A stretch of DNA of 64,000 nucleotides from Lobosporangium transversale (GCF_002105155.1 NW_019028983.1:460001-524000); one strand, 5' to 3'. Positions 24,318 to 36,507 are shown, counted from the first letter of the stretch. The notes: generated from the sequence alone by a model not told the origin. Numbers and translations: made by a program.

Positions 24318-26602
24318 TATTATTATTATTATTATTACTATTATTATTATTATTATTAATCAATCATTTATTATTTGGGTCTACATAGATTGATCGATCT
24401 GTCGAGCATGGTGTCGAGTCTATTGTCATGGGAATGCCTCATCGTGGTCGTCTCAACGTCTTATCCAATGTTGTGCGCAAGCCCCACGAGTCCATCTTCT
24501 CAGAGTTCAGCGGCAACTCTGCTCAGGATGGCTTCTCTGGAGACGTCAAGTACCACTTGGGAATGAACTATAACCGCCCCACACCCTCGGGCAAGCCTGT
24601 TCACTTATCTTTAGTCGCTAATCCTTCTCATTTGGAGGCTGCTGATGGTGTCGTCCTCGGCAAGACTCACGCCATCCAGCATTACATGGACGATAAAGAG
24701 AGAACTCGCTCACTCGCTGTTCTCTTGCACGGTGATGCTGCTTTTGCAGGACAGGGCGTCGTCTATGAGACCTTGGGGTTCATGGATCTCCCTGCTTACT
24801 CGACTGGAGGTACTGTCCACATTGTTGTCAACAACCAGATCGGTTTCACTACTGACCCCCGCTTCGCTCGTTCGACTGCTTACTGTACCGACATTGCAAA
24901 ATCGATCAACGCTCCTATCTTCCATGTCAATGCTGATGATGTCGAGGCTGTCAACTTTGTTCATCAGTTGGCTGCTGACTGGCGCAAGGAATTCCACACC
25001 GATGTTGTTATTGATCTTGTCTGTTACAGACGTCATGGACACAATGAGACTGATCAGCCCAGCTTCACTCAGCCCATCATGTATAAAGCTATTGAGCACC
25101 AGCCTCCCGCCTTGAACAAATACATTGATAAGCTCATCGAGGAGGGCACCTTCAAGGAGGAACAAATTGATGAAATGAAGAAGCGCATCTGGGACATTCT
25201 TGAAGAGAACTATTCCAAGAGCAAGGGTTACAAGGCCCAACCTAAGGAATGGATGACTAGCTCGTGGCATGGATTCAAATCTCCTGCTGAGCTGGCTACA
25301 GAAATTCTTCCCACGTTCCCCACTGGTGCTGCTATGGAGACCCTGAAGCATGTTGGAAATACCATTAGCTCGTATCCTCCTGGCTTCAAGATTCACTCCA
25401 ATTTGGCCCGCATCATGAAGGCTCGTGCCAAGACCATTGAGACTGGCTCCAACATTGATTGGGCCACTGCCGAGGGCTTGGCTTTCGGCACTTTGCTCTC
25501 AGAGGGCAAGCACGTCCGTTTGGCTGGTCAAGATGTTGAACGTGGAACTTTCTCGCAGCGTCATGCTGTCCTTCACGACCAGGAGACTGACAAGCTCCAT
25601 GTCCCTCTCAAGAATATTAGTCACGGCCAAGCTGCTTTCTCAGTCAGCAACTCGTCACTTTCCGAATTTGGTGCCCTTGGCTTTGAGCTTGGATATTCAC
25701 TTGTCAACCCTAACTCGCTTATTCTCTGGGAGGCTCAATTCGGAGACTTTGCCAACAATGCTCAATGTATCATTGACCAGTTCATTGCCTCTGGAGAGAA
25801 GAAGTGGCTCCAACGTACAGGACTGACCATGCTATTGCCCCATGGCTATGATGGACAAGGTCCTGAGCACTCCAGTGCCCGTATCGAGCGTTACCTCCAA
25901 ATGTGTGATGACAATCCCAATCAGTTCCCGTCGGAAGAGAAGCTCTCGCGTCAGCACCAGGACTGCAACATGCAAGTGGTCTACTGCTCCACTCCTGCCA
26001 ACTACTTCCATGTCCTCCGTCGCCAGATTCACCGCGACTACCGCAAACCTTTGATCGTCTTCAACTCCAAGTTGTTGTTGCGTCACCCTATGGCTCGCTC
26101 TTCTTTGGAGGAGATGACTGGAGATACTCGGTTCCGGCGCTTCATCCCTGAGGCTGATGATAAAAACCTTGTTAGCCCCGACAAGATCAAGAAGCACATT
26201 TTCTGCTCTGGTCAAGTCTACTATGCCTTGGTCAAGGCTCGTGAGCAGAACAAGATTGATGATGTGGTTATTTCTCGCGTTGAGCAGTTGAGCCCCTTCC
26301 CCTATGACAGAGTCAAGGAGTACGCTGACAAGTATCCCAACGCGGAGATTGTTTGGTGTCAAGAGGAGCCTCTGAATATGGGCGCTTGGGCCCATGTTGC
26401 TCCACGCATCCGTACCTCGCTTCGTGAGACTGCCAACCATGCTAACAAGGAAGTTCGTTATGCTGGTCGTGAGCCTTCTGCTTCTGTCGCCACTGGTAAC
26501 AAGAAGGTTCACTTGGCTGAAGAGTATGCCTTCCTGGCAGAGGCATTGACTGGTGAAGCCAAGAAACCCGCAGATGTTGTTGGAGGCGTTCCAGTTTTCT
26601 AA
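22784..26602 (+). CDS. KGD1: 2-oxoglutarate dehydrogenase E1 component, mitochondrial
   Basis: Three exons, 22784-23444, 23864-24099 and 24389-26602, join in phase to 1036 residues, the normal family length. An Arg/Ser/Ala-rich amino end ([20 protein letters not shown]) is a typical mitochondrial targeting sequence. The thiamine-diphosphate binding region runs from [20 protein letters not shown] (about residue 411) to [14 protein letters not shown]. Other conserved parts are [54 protein letters not shown] and [20 protein letters not shown]. The enzyme decarboxylates 2-oxoglutarate and passes succinyl to the E2 lipoyl groups in the TCA cycle. The second intron contains a 230-bp ATT microsatellite. 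The start ATG follows a CT-rich leader and opens the targeting peptide directly. Confidence 0.97.
24133..24359 (+). repeat. ATTATC then ATT/ATTACT trinucleotide microsatellite in OGDH intron 2
   Basis: About 230 bp of tandem TTATCA units grade into ATT units with interspersed ACT/GATTACT interruptions. It fills most of the 289-bp intron and stops about 30 bp before the acceptor. It reads as poly-Ile or poly-Asn in translation, which is not coding. Confidence 0.95.
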
Positions 26603-27218
26603 AACTCTAAAACAAAGCAAAAAATATAGTAATAATTAGATTCAGGGGGTCGAAATCAGGACACATCGTGTAAATAATGCCATTTAGAAATTTTTATGAA
26701 GTACACAATTAAAATGAACGACGACAGGACAAAAAAACCAAATTAAGAATTATTTTTGCAATCCTCAAACGTCTGGTAATTGTGTGGCGCAACGCATTGG
26801 GCACAATTCTGTCCTTGATTAGACGCCATGTTACGCCATGTTTCGAATTAAGAAAGAGTGGATTTTAATAGTTTTTGGTGTGGTCAACAAGCAGATCTTT
26901 GTATTGCATTCATTGATCCTTCAATCACCTTTCCCCTCACCTCCTTACTTTTTTTTTAAGCTACTATCCCTCCCCTGTCTTCCTCCCCTGTCTCCTTTTG
27001 TTGTAGGAATTAAGTGCAACGGCTGATGGTCTAAAGATACTTATTCTTACTTCTGATCAATCAAAATGTGTTGTGTACGAACAATTAAGATAAAAAAAAA
27101 AAAGCTTACATTATTTATCGAGTCAAGTCACATCTAGCTATGAGAATAACTCTTGATCATCTCATCCATACTTTTAAGACCTTAAATGAAGGGTATTTAC
27201 CCTATTGTTTACAAGAGC

Positions 27219-27251
<33 letters not shown>

Positions 27252-28252
27252 TTTTAGCATACCTCATGATTGAGCATGTGCTCCTGGATGTAGGGGAGAT
27301 GTTCAGATCGCAACACATTCACCCGCCCCTGGAGGGGCCCTGCGAAGCATTGAAGAGTTACAGCATTGTGTAGTATTATGATTTTCATTGCCGTTTGTCG
27401 TCCTCACACGAATAGGCATAGGCAGTAGCCAACACGAGTATTTCCCTTGAGTTTTGAGCCATGTGTTGCAACTTGCAAAACTGGCTATGAAAAAAAACTG
27501 TTGGGAGCGTCCAGTTTGGCTTTTAGTTGCCATCCTCCAATGGTCCAACCTCTCTCGAGGAAGAGCAGCGAGCCAATCCAGTCAGATCTCATAAGAGCTT
27601 TCACACTTTTATTTTCTACTGAGCTGAACACACCTATTATGCAGGATGTCATTCATACCATTACCATTCATAACAAGCATAACATACCAACCATACCGAA
27701 ATACCATTCATAAAACAATCCCTTCATACTTCCCATAGTTGTTACTACAATTACCAGAGTTAGTGGGAATGGTAGGAAAAAAAAATATTTTTATGCTCAC
27801 GGTAACAGACTTCGCCTGCCACTTCAAAAAAGTTGGTTCCCTTTAGCTATCCCAGTCCAATGCGGATTACGATCCTGACCAACTGACCAACCCATCCGTC
27901 CATGGGACATTATTCACACATTCAACCCATCAACATTACATTATATTATTTTTATTCCGTTTAATCGGCTCTCATTCATTTTTCATTGTAAGCGCGCTCT
28001 TGCTCTCTATCTCTTTTTGTCTTCTGTTTTATCTTTGTCTTTGGTCTAATTCACATCTAGTTTGTCAAGGTTAAATTGAGTTGAATTGAAGGGATTGAAA
28101 TGATTTGAATTCCACCTTCTCCAAAAATATGCTCTGCTAGTTCCCTTCTTTCTGTCTTGTTGCCTCTTCTTTCTCTTTCTCTTACCCCTCTTATCCCCCG
28201 CATCCTCTTTTTCTCTCCATTAGACGTCTATTGTTTGTTTGTGTTCAAACCT

Positions 28253-28286
<34 letters not shown>

Positions 28287-28305
28287 GATTTCATCCAGAC
28301 GTGAC
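26603..28305. other. Intergenic region between OGDH and the RabGAP gene
   Basis: This holds the OGDH 3' UTR, a possible small minus-strand gene (see the separate entry at 27157-27462), and a CT-rich leader with a T run (28257-28285) that ends just before the RabGAP ATG. A 28-codon minus-strand micro-ORF at 26743-26829 with a CxxC is probably chance. Confidence 0.45.
27157..27462 (-). CDS. Possible small three-exon gene, unknown product
   Basis: Three minus-strand segments join in phase to 58 codons plus a stop: 27408-27462, 27263-27339 and 27157-27201. The first intron has a GTGAGG donor and a CTTCGCAG acceptor and is 68 nt. The second has GTATGC and AACAATAG, and spans a run of A on the sense strand. 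The product would include ILVLATAYAYSW and RVNVLRSEHLPYIQEHMLNH. The middle segment in particular looks like real protein. I do not recognise the family. Fitting splice sites and phases can arise by chance in so short a model, and it could be a decayed fragment. Confidence 0.25.
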
Positions 28306-29557
28306 ATGACAACAAGCACCACCTTTGAGCCAGGGTCGGAGACAATTCATGAATCTAGACTGTTCATGGACGGGAAACCACCCTCTCTTGATGCTTATTC
28401 GCCTTCTTCCTCATATGTCTCTTCTTTATACTTTTCCACAACCACGTCCCCTGTTGGGTCACTTCCATCAGCGACCTTGCTGGGCAGTCCACGTGAAACA
28501 GAGTTTGGCGCGGTTGCTCTGCTAGTCCGGTTAGGGACTTTGGTCACAACCGAAACTACGAACACGATTCCTATCACACGCGCCAATGTCTTAGATGGTA
28601 ACAGCAATAAAAGCAACAGAAATGGATGTGGTGATATTAATAGCAGTAATAGGAGAGATCAGAGAAACGGGTCAATAGATTTCTTGATGTTGTCTGACCA
28701 CCTTGGTGGATATATCGATATCATCTCATCTCAAGAATCGACCTTCATAACTCCTCCTCCTAGTCCTTCATCAATATCAACGTCGAGTCGAAGCAATATT
28801 GACCCATCAATAGAACAGCATAAAATCATCACCTCCTATGTTCCTATTAGTACGCATAATACTGATCCTGCTGCAACATCACTATCAATAATAATACCAA
28901 CAATAGAAGTAGCTGCAGGAAATATAACAACAAAAACAGCAGCAGCAGCAGAAGGAGTAGAGGCAGATCTAAACAGACGCAGGGGAAAACCTCTGCTGCA
29001 GCTGCAACAACTACAGCGACAACAAGCACAGTACCAGCAGGAAAACGCAGGGGCGGGCATGTTTGCCAAACGTGATGGTGATGAAGAGGAAGATAAAGAG
29101 GGCCACCGGGATCAGTGCCGGGATAATATGGTAGCAGGCTCAAATCGAGAATGTAATAGCGGTATAAGCCTTGCTAATGAAGATTCAGACATGACCTCTC
29201 CAACTCGACATCCGAACGAATCATTACCCAATTCCGCTTCAACAAGAAGAACAACTGCCTCATCTGGATCAACAACGCAAGGACGCCGCAAGATTGCAGA
29301 ATCAAGCATGATTCTCGGTGGCGGAGCTGGCACATCGACCATGTCTGGCAATGGAGGAGGAGGTGATGGATCGCTCTCTCCAGCTTGGTCCATGACCTCG
29401 ATCCCTCGAGATATAAGTGCTTTCTATGGTCAACATTACATGGAGCAAGGAGGAGTTACAGAAATTACTCCAACAGCACCGGTGGACGAGACGCTCTATG
29501 GTCTTGTTGATAGGTAATTTTTTTTTGACATAATCTGTTTGTTTGACGAGTTGAGTT

Positions 29558-29588
<31 letters not shown>

Positions 29589-31774
29589 CACTAGCCTCTG
29601 ATTCATGCTTGTACATGGCGTGCTGTAGCCATTTCAAAAGCTCTACTAACGAATGTGTCGCTATTTTTACTTTTGTTCCATCTTTTATGCTTTGATTCTC
29701 AGATACGGTTTCTTAGTCGAGGAAGGACGGACACCGACAGCAGACAGGGATAGTGCACACTCCTCCACGCCATCAATGTCGCGAAGGTCTGTGCGAGCAT
29801 CGATTGAACCCAAGTAAGATTGAAAGTGTAGATAGTCACTCATGAGGAGTATTTTTTTAGACTATTAAACTAATATATTTTGGACTATGATTTTAGTCTC
29901 TAAATGGCTGCAAATTCTCTTTTAAACAAAGACATATCTGAGCTAACCAAAGTTATATTACCATTATCCATTTACATCTCTTTATATCCAGGATCCACGC
30001 AAAAATGATTGAGAAAGAACAGGAACGGAGCCTGAAGTGGGCCAAGATGGCGCGGCAATATACATCTGCTGCAATGGAGACCGAATACACGTTTACCAAC
30101 AACTCAAAAGTAATATATACCTGGATGGAACTGCCTTTTTTTTCTCCCTTCAAACAATATCCTGAGGGTCCTCAAACTGATTACTGACAGGAAGAGGCAT
30201 ATTTCGATTGCGTTATATAGTTCGTTAAAAGGGTTTACAAAGGCATTCCTGATTGTTGGCGAGCAGCAGCATGGTAACTTTTTCATAGACGAAATGTTGG
30301 AAATACGTCTTGATCAACTGATTGTCTTCCTCACAATGTCAACTTGATCATGTTTTTTTTAGGAGCTTTCTCATCACCAAGCGATCGTCTGGCTTTGAGC
30401 CTAATATCCGTCAAATATACCATGTATGACAGAATACAAGGAAGGAGCTACTGCTAATTAATATGAATTAATCGCTAAATCGACGCTTCTTGGTTTTTAC
30501 TCGTCTTTTAATAGAATATGTTGGAGATTTCTTCACCAGAAGAGGAGCAAATCGATCTTGACATCCCACGGTACGTTTTTTTTTTTTTTTTTTTTTTTTT
30601 TTTTGTTTAAAAAAATTTAAAACTTGAGTAATGATCAGCCTATGCATTCCTTGCGTTTTTCTCTCTTGTTATCGATACCAGGACGATGCACGGTCATATC
30701 ATGTTCAGAACGCGCTATGGTCCAGGGTAAGCTTTCATCTATCTTCTGTAATATTTTTTTGCTATAGATTATGATCTGCTTATAGTACTTATTTATTTAA
30801 TCATATTGTCATTTTTAAGGCAATGTTCACTTTTTAAGGTGTTGAAAGCGTACTCCAACTACAACCATTGCGTCGGGTATTGTCAAGGCATGGCTAGTAT
30901 TGTTGCAACTATGCTGACATTTTTCGATGAAGAGGTAGGTGCTTGATATAAAAGGAGAATCTTTTGGAGTGCAGAGATAGAGGGTTTCACAAACATGTTG
31001 ACATTGCTGTTTAACGTTGCACAATAACTTTTTTTATTGTAGAAAACCTTTGTGCTATTGGCGCAGTTATTCAGTCGATACGGTATCAATGATTTAGTTA
31101 TCCCTGGATTTCCAGCACTGTTTGAAGCATTCTATATTCAGGAGGAGCTTACAAAAATCTATGCACCACGCGTTTTCGAAGCCTTGGTGAGTAACGTGAA
31201 TTAAAGGGTATAGAGTAGAAGTTTATATCTTTGTAAAGGGTCTCACAAAGGATTTGCACTCACCTATTCAGATTATTTCGTTCTTCCTGACCACTAGCAA
31301 GCGATGGGTATTGCAACAGCAAGTTACGCATCACGCTGGTATATCACTCTTTACTCCGCAGGTGTTGTCCCACATCGTACATTGCTTAGGATTTGGGACG
31401 TTTTCCTGCTGGAAGGCTTTGATTGGCTTTACTTCATGGCACTAGCTCTGTTGAAGTATTATGAATGTAAGTGCCTTTTTCTTGTGTCACCATTTTTTTT
31501 AAGTAATGGAAGATCTCTTCGAAGTATGGATCCACTGAAAGTTTGCTATCTCCTTTCAATATTAGCATCATTGATACAAAAGAATTTCGAACAGACGATG
31601 GAGAAACTGAATGCAAAGATGGATATTCAGGATGACGACCTCTTGTTGAAAATTGCCCAGAAACTACTTAAGCAAGCACGACAGACGGGCATTGTAGCCA
31701 AGCTTAGGGCGAGATATGCTGCTAGTCAACAGAGGACGGCTAGTACCGCCAGGCCAACACCGGTCGCCTCATAG
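28306..31774 (+). CDS. TBC-domain Rab GTPase-activating protein
   Basis: Eleven exons join in phase to 762 residues: 28306-29513, 29703-29813, 29992-30109, 30221-30273, 30363-30423, 30515-30570, 30682-30726, 30820-30934, 31043-31186, 31298-31466 and 31566-31774. The first 400 residues, one exon, are disordered (Ser/Thr/Asn/Gln-rich). The TBC domain begins near residue 480 with FVKRVYKGIPDCWRAAAW. Both catalytic fingers are present: the arginine in EEQIDLDIPRTM (about R536) and the glutamine in YCQGM. Later motifs are GFPALFEAFYIQEEL and LLRIWDVFLLEGFDWLYF. The family stimulates GTP hydrolysis on Rab proteins in membrane traffic; which Rab is unknown. Exon 4 uses the later TATATAG acceptor, because an upstream one gives a stop. 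The ATG at 28306 follows a T run and CT-rich leader. Confidence 0.92.
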
Positions 31775-32299
31775 CAAGGAATACAGTTCAAGCAAACAGA
31801 AATGACCTCTCGACCCCTTGACGACGACAGGGGTGAAGAGAGAATAAGATTCCCACATTATTATTTGATTATGACACTAATGCGTAACATCTTAATCCTT
31901 CTACCTAATTATTTTCTTACTACTCACTAACTTTTATGCCATCACTGCAAGAGTTTTGATTATGAAACGGTATCGACCTAGTTATTTTTTAATTTTTTAT
32001 TTTTTTCTTGCCATTATGTTCTCATGTCCCTATTCCTGTTAACCGTTGACACCTCAACTTAGCCATGAAAAGTCAATCTATCGATAAATTTTAATAGATT
32101 AAAGTAACTTAATATTTATTTAAATGAGCACCATGCTTTTTATGAACAAAAACGGTGGCAAAACAGGGGTCTTATTACTTGATCATAAAATTGAACTTTT
32201 TTTTACACCTGACTGTTGGTCAAGCTGTAGCTCGATTATAAAACCCTGAGCTCAGCATTATTTCTACTCTGGTATGTTTCCTATCCACTAAAATTAAAA
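31775..32299 (+). promoter_or_regulatory. Intergenic region before the LRR protein gene
   Basis: This is AT-rich 3' flank of the RabGAP gene and the presumed promoter of the LRR gene. A possible TATA-like ATTATAAAA sits at about 32234-32242, some 60 bp before the ATG. No gene seen. Confidence 0.35.
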
Positions 32300-34573
32300 A
32301 TGTATCCAAATCGAATCAATAGCAAGGCAAGTCGTAGCACGAGAGGAACAAAGACTGGGACGAAGGATCGACAAAGTGATCCCAAATCAACTAGGACAAA
32401 ACGTCGGATATCTTCTACTTCTTCTATTGCTTCCAAACGCTCAAGGGTGGGTCTGACTCTTGAAAAAAATAACGATAGTGACTATGGCGCAGATTCAGAT
32501 GAAGAAGACTCAGAGAAGGAGATCAAGACCGTGAGGGACTACGAAGACGCGGTTCGGCGCAAGATGCTTAATTCAACCACACATCGATACGACGATGGTA
32601 CGGAGCAAGATCTGTTGGTTTACTCTGCCAGTTTAATGATGTCCCCCTTAGAGCTCCAGCCTCAGCCCCAGGCACAACGGCTATTTGAGCAAATGAATCT
32701 GGAAAGCAGTGATAGCATGAACGCCTCATTATTGTTAGCATCACCGCCTAGAGTGATATACAGCTTGGGGACGTTTTGTTTGCATGCAATCGTTAAGGAT
32801 TTTAAGCACTTGGCCTCAGATTCGGCTGCACAGGAGAACCGAAGAGAAAGAGAAAGAGGAAGGACAAGTGGTGCACATTTCCGGAAGCAGGTCCAGCGGA
32901 TGCCCTTCTATCTATCCGCAAGGCTATTCAAGGCCTTGAAGCATGCTAGCCCCGAGCTTTTATCGACCAAAATCTGGACATCTCTGTTTTTTCCATCGAA
33001 TCAAGAAACAGAATCGCCATTCAATGGCGCTGATGGTGGTAATGGCGGTAGCGGTAGTAATTGGACTTATTACATCACTGATCTAGACCTTGAAGGTTTG
33101 ATCCCGTCTCAAGTGACGGATTCAATCCTTCACAAACATATACTTCAAACTCTCGGTTTGGGGCCACAGCTGGAACGGGTCAACTTGAATGGGATGGACA
33201 AGCTCTCAGATAAATTCCTGGGACAGTTTGTGAGTGCTTGTCCATCATTGAGGAGGTTATTACTCAAGGGCTGTACTAAGGCAGGTGACCAAATGTTGAG
33301 CCAGCTACCCTCCGAGTCGTTACAAGAGTTGAACATCAGCTTTGTAGCCGCAGCGACTGCCAAGGGGATCAAGCACATGTTATGGCATTGTCGGGAATTG
33401 AGGGTTCTCAAGTTGGCTGGCATGATCAATATTAGAGACACGATATTTCTGAATCTGGAAAAAGAGTTGGCGGCGCAAGAGCCAGAGACAAGCACAGGCA
33501 AAGGCAAGGACAAGGACAAGGACAGCTCATGTGCTGCGTTGCCATTGCATACACTTCAGAATCTAAAGATATCCATGACAAGTTTGGGTGATCGCGGGTT
33601 CAAAATCCTGATGAGTCTCTGTGGCAAGACCTTGAAGCGATTAGATATCTCATCGACTGAGGTTAGGCGTCTAGCGCCCCTCACTCAATTTTGCATTTTT
33701 GAAGACCAGTCAACAACAACCTCACCTAGCCACAGGACGACATGTCTCGAGAAACTGAACCTGACACGACTCAAGTTATACTCGCCGAACGATGTCTTGA
33801 CATTTTTCAAAAAACTTCCGCTTAATAGTCTCCACACTTTGTTAATGGGATATCTTACATGTGGCGATATTCCTATTGAAGATGGGCTTTTGTATAAGCT
33901 TCTCGAACCACTGATTATACACTCTTCTATTACCAAGATACCATCATCAAATGGTGATAGTGAGGAAAACAATCAACCATCGCCGATACTATCAAACTCA
34001 GTAACGCTACATTCGCATCCAGATGTATTTTTTGCTCCTGTAGCCGTTCCTCCGGTTGTCCAGCGCACAGAATACCGCTTGCATACCCTTTCGCTTTTCG
34101 GGAATTCACAAGTTGGCAAATCTCGATTCCAGAACCATTGCCTGCATCTACTATTCCAGCATCTCTCACCGTTTCTGAGGCGCCTCGAGCTTGGATATAC
34201 GCAAGTCAAGGCACCTATTCTCAAAGGACTGCTTCCGCTTGAACCAAATCAAGTAAATGTAAGCCTTCAAGAGGTGAAAGTATCATCAGAGGGCGATTAT
34301 TTAGCCGATAACTACACACTTGTGGAGTTAGGATTAGATGAGACACCGATGGGGGATGACGCCGCCATAGTACTATCACGTTTCCGAGGACTAAACCGGT
34401 TGTCGTTAGTCAATACAAGGATGAGTAAAGAGGCGGTTGAGGAAGTGATCAAGGCATGTCCGTTGTTGACCAACTTGGACTTGAAAAGCTGTCGAGCCAT
34501 TCCGATCCTGCATCGGCGCACACTTTTGAAAGAAGTTCGACAGCAGACGGCGTCACACCTAGTCATAGAGTGA
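32300..34573 (+). CDS. Leucine-rich-repeat protein (AMN1/FBXL-like repeats), intronless
   Basis: A single exon of 757 residues. Residues 1-60 are basic and Ser/Thr-rich (TKRRISSTSSIASKRSR), followed by an acidic patch (DYGADSDEEDSEKE). This is compatible with a nuclear protein, though that is inference. From about residue 260 there are cysteine-type leucine-rich repeats such as SACPSLRRLLLKGCTKAGDQ, HCRELRVLKLAGMINIRDT and LCGKTLKRLDISSTEV. The last repeats are near the end (ACPLLTNLDLKSCRAI). The style resembles the LRRs of FBXL F-box proteins and Amn1, but I see no clear F-box. The family is common and expanded in Mortierella-like fungi. It stands out in the window by having no introns. Exact function unknown. 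Confidence 0.8.
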   Translation: MYPNRINSKASRSTRGTKTGTKDRQSDPKSTRTKRRISSTSSIASKRSRVGLTLEKNNDSDYGADSDEEDSEKEIKTVRDYEDAVRRKMLNSTTHRYDDGTEQDLLVYSASLMMSPLELQPQPQAQRLFEQMNLESSDSMNASLLLASPPRVIYSLGTFCLHAIVKDFKHLASDSAAQENRRERERGRTSGAHFRKQVQRMPFYLSARLFKALKHASPELLSTKIWTSLFFPSNQETESPFNGADGGNGGSGSNWTYYITDLDLEGLIPSQVTDSILHKHILQTLGLGPQLERVNLNGMDKLSDKFLGQFVSACPSLRRLLLKGCTKAGDQMLSQLPSESLQELNISFVAAATAKGIKHMLWHCRELRVLKLAGMINIRDTIFLNLEKELAAQEPETSTGKGKDKDKDSSCAALPLHTLQNLKISMTSLGDRGFKILMSLCGKTLKRLDISSTEVRRLAPLTQFCIFEDQSTTTSPSHRTTCLEKLNLTRLKLYSPNDVLTFFKKLPLNSLHTLLMGYLTCGDIPIEDGLLYKLLEPLIIHSSITKIPSSNGDSEENNQPSPILSNSVTLHSHPDVFFAPVAVPPVVQRTEYRLHTLSLFGNSQVGKSRFQNHCLHLLFQHLSPFLRRLELGYTQVKAPILKGLLPLEPNQVNVSLQEVKVSSEGDYLADNYTLVELGLDETPMGDDAAIVLSRFRGLNRLSLVNTRMSKEAVEEVIKACPLLTNLDLKSCRAIPILHRRTLLKEVRQQTASHLVIE

Positions 34574-35317
34574 GAGGAGCGATAGCAACACTAGCATGCT
34601 GTAAACAGAACAGCAACTGCTACTAATTTATTCAGGTGCTTTTTTAATAACAAAAGAATAATAAAAAAAGAAGGCTAAATACTGCCAACCATATTTGAAG
34701 AGGTGTTCCTGAGTGCATCAGTTACCGTTAATACGAACAATCCTCAAAGTAGTTGAATAGTAGCGACAAAGAAAATTGTGCTTACCAGGAAGTCTAATTA
34801 TCAAATAGCTACTGAGTAGCACATTGTCTTTCCATTCGTACTAATTACATGATTAACTATTCGTTATTGTATTACTTAGTCTTTATGAGTTGCTTCACGA
34901 GTCAAAACAGCAACAATCAACGCAAAACAAACTACCGTGAAGTCGCTTGAGATCGAGTTAGGAAGGGAATCAAAATATCGTGACATCTTCTACAAGTGGT
35001 CACAGAGGAGTGCAGGTAAGCTACTCTAAGGGTCTGGATAGCATTCTCTCATTTACTCATTCGTTCGCATAACAGGCATATAATTACTTGACAACGTTAA
35101 AAGTATGCATGAATATATTTATCGCCTCTGGATATCATCTTCATTCTCACAACTAAAGTCTGAGGAACTTTTTTTTTGCTCCAATCTTTTTGTTGTAAAC
35201 AAATCTGCTCTTTTTTTTTTTTATATATATTTTTTTATTGTTGCCTTTTGCCTTTTGCCTTTCGACTTTTGTCTTCGCTTTGCTTTTGCTTTTTGCTTTT
35301 GCTTTTTGCTTTTGCTT
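34574..35317. other. Convergent intergenic region
   Basis: This lies between the 3' ends of the LRR gene (+) and TVP23 (-). A plus-strand segment at about 34900-35013 reads as protein-like (LEIELGRESKYRDIFYKWSQ) and is followed by GTAAGC, but no start or next exon fits. A TTTTGCC/TTTTGCTT repeat (about 35240-35320) borders the TVP23 stop codon. Confidence 0.4.
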
Positions 35318-36507
35318 TTAGAATATGGAGCCAGCCATGCGAGAGATACCTCGACTCATCAATCCGCCCATGAATCCGCCAGCGGCGGAGCCTCCCAATA
35401 CGTTGGATGCAAATCCGGATGCCCACTTCTGCTTCGCATCCTTATCGCATTGCGTGTATCCAATCACGTTCGCAAAGTTCAATGCCAACGCAACAGCTAC
35501 AATCAAAAGCCACATCAAGCTGAAAGTCAAAATGCATATAACACCAAAGCCGATCCAGATCATCGGTGCCACGTATAGACCTGTCCAGAATAGACGAGAG
35601 TCAACAGGGTTGAGAGGACGGTTTGGCTATACATGTAATGTATAATTGTATCAATTAGACAAGGGATGAAATTGCGAACAATCGTTTAGAGAGTGCAGGA
35701 GGGGAAAAAAAGAAAAAGAAAAAAAAGAGAGAGCAAGAAAGGTAGCTTGACTTACATCGCGTGACTCGAAAAGCCAAGTGGTCGTGCCATCCTCTTTATT
35801 CTCGCTCCACCAGCGAAGACCCACCAAAAGACGTCCTGAGACATTCTTAACAGTCCAGAAATCAAAGACCAGCATGAGAACGCATAGCACAAAGATCAAT
35901 ACAAAGTTTTCCGTGAACCATGTCCCGAAAAAGTAGATGCAAATAGCCGCGATACGGAATAGGAAATGGAATATGAGACAGATTGGATGGCTACCATAGA
36001 GATGTCAGCATAAAGAAGAATGGAGTAATAATAAGAAAATATAGGTACAGTAATTAGCAACCTATGGCAAAAGCTATGAATATATTCCAAAGAATAGTAT
36101 GAAAGCAACGCCCTTATTGTATGCCATCAGCAGTCCATGTTGTTGATTTTATTTATCAAAACATTTACTTGCCCATTTCAACGCTGCTCCTCTCGTCCTT
36201 GAAGAGAATAAAATAAAATAAAAAAAAGGTGCTTATTCCAGCCATTGGTGTTCATTTCCATTTTCTTATCTAGCTTTCCTGTCCCTTGCTAGTTCTGCCT
36301 GATCTCTATTGCTGCTCACTTTTCTGTTATTTTAATAAAGTAACACTGTAATGCACATCCTTCTCCTTCCCGCCACGTTGTCTTTTATAGTAAGGACATG
36401 AAGCTAATTTACCTATTCTATTTAAAAACATACCTTGATTGCTTTAAAATCGAGGGTTGGCCGCCAGCTTCAAGATCTGGTTCTAGAGTATTCATGTTAG
36501 TGCCCAT
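35318..36507 (-). CDS. TVP23: Golgi membrane protein TVP23 (FAM18 family)
   Basis: Three minus-strand exons, 36434-36507, 35756-35990 and 35318-35626, join in phase to 205 residues, the usual size. Conserved parts are SSHPICLIFHFLFRIAAIC, FDFWTVKNVSGRLLVGLRWW, WLFESRDPNRPLNPVDSRLF and WTGLYVAPMIWIGFGVI. There are four hydrophobic segments and a Gly/Met-rich tail (GGSAAGGFMGGLMSRG). The family sits in late Golgi/TGN membranes and acts in vesicle traffic, with Yip-type proteins in yeast. The start is uncertain: the frame stays open upstream to a TTGTAG acceptor at 36553, and an ATG immediately followed by a GTACAG donor at 36694-36692 would give MASTTDRQNLLSD. The shorter ATG was chosen because it needs no extra intron. 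Confidence 0.93.

Noticed and set aside
24127-24393. Poly-Asn and poly-Ile frames in OGDH intron 2
   Set aside because: They are translations of the ATT microsatellite, inside an intron with good splice sites.
24710-26620. Long minus-strand frames (228 and 262 codons) opposite OGDH
   Set aside because: They are antisense shadows of a highly conserved, codon-biased gene with no similarity of their own.
26743-26829. 28-codon minus-strand micro-ORF with CxxC (NCAQCVAPHNYQTFEDCK)
   Set aside because: It is too short to support, with no splice partner and no recognised family.
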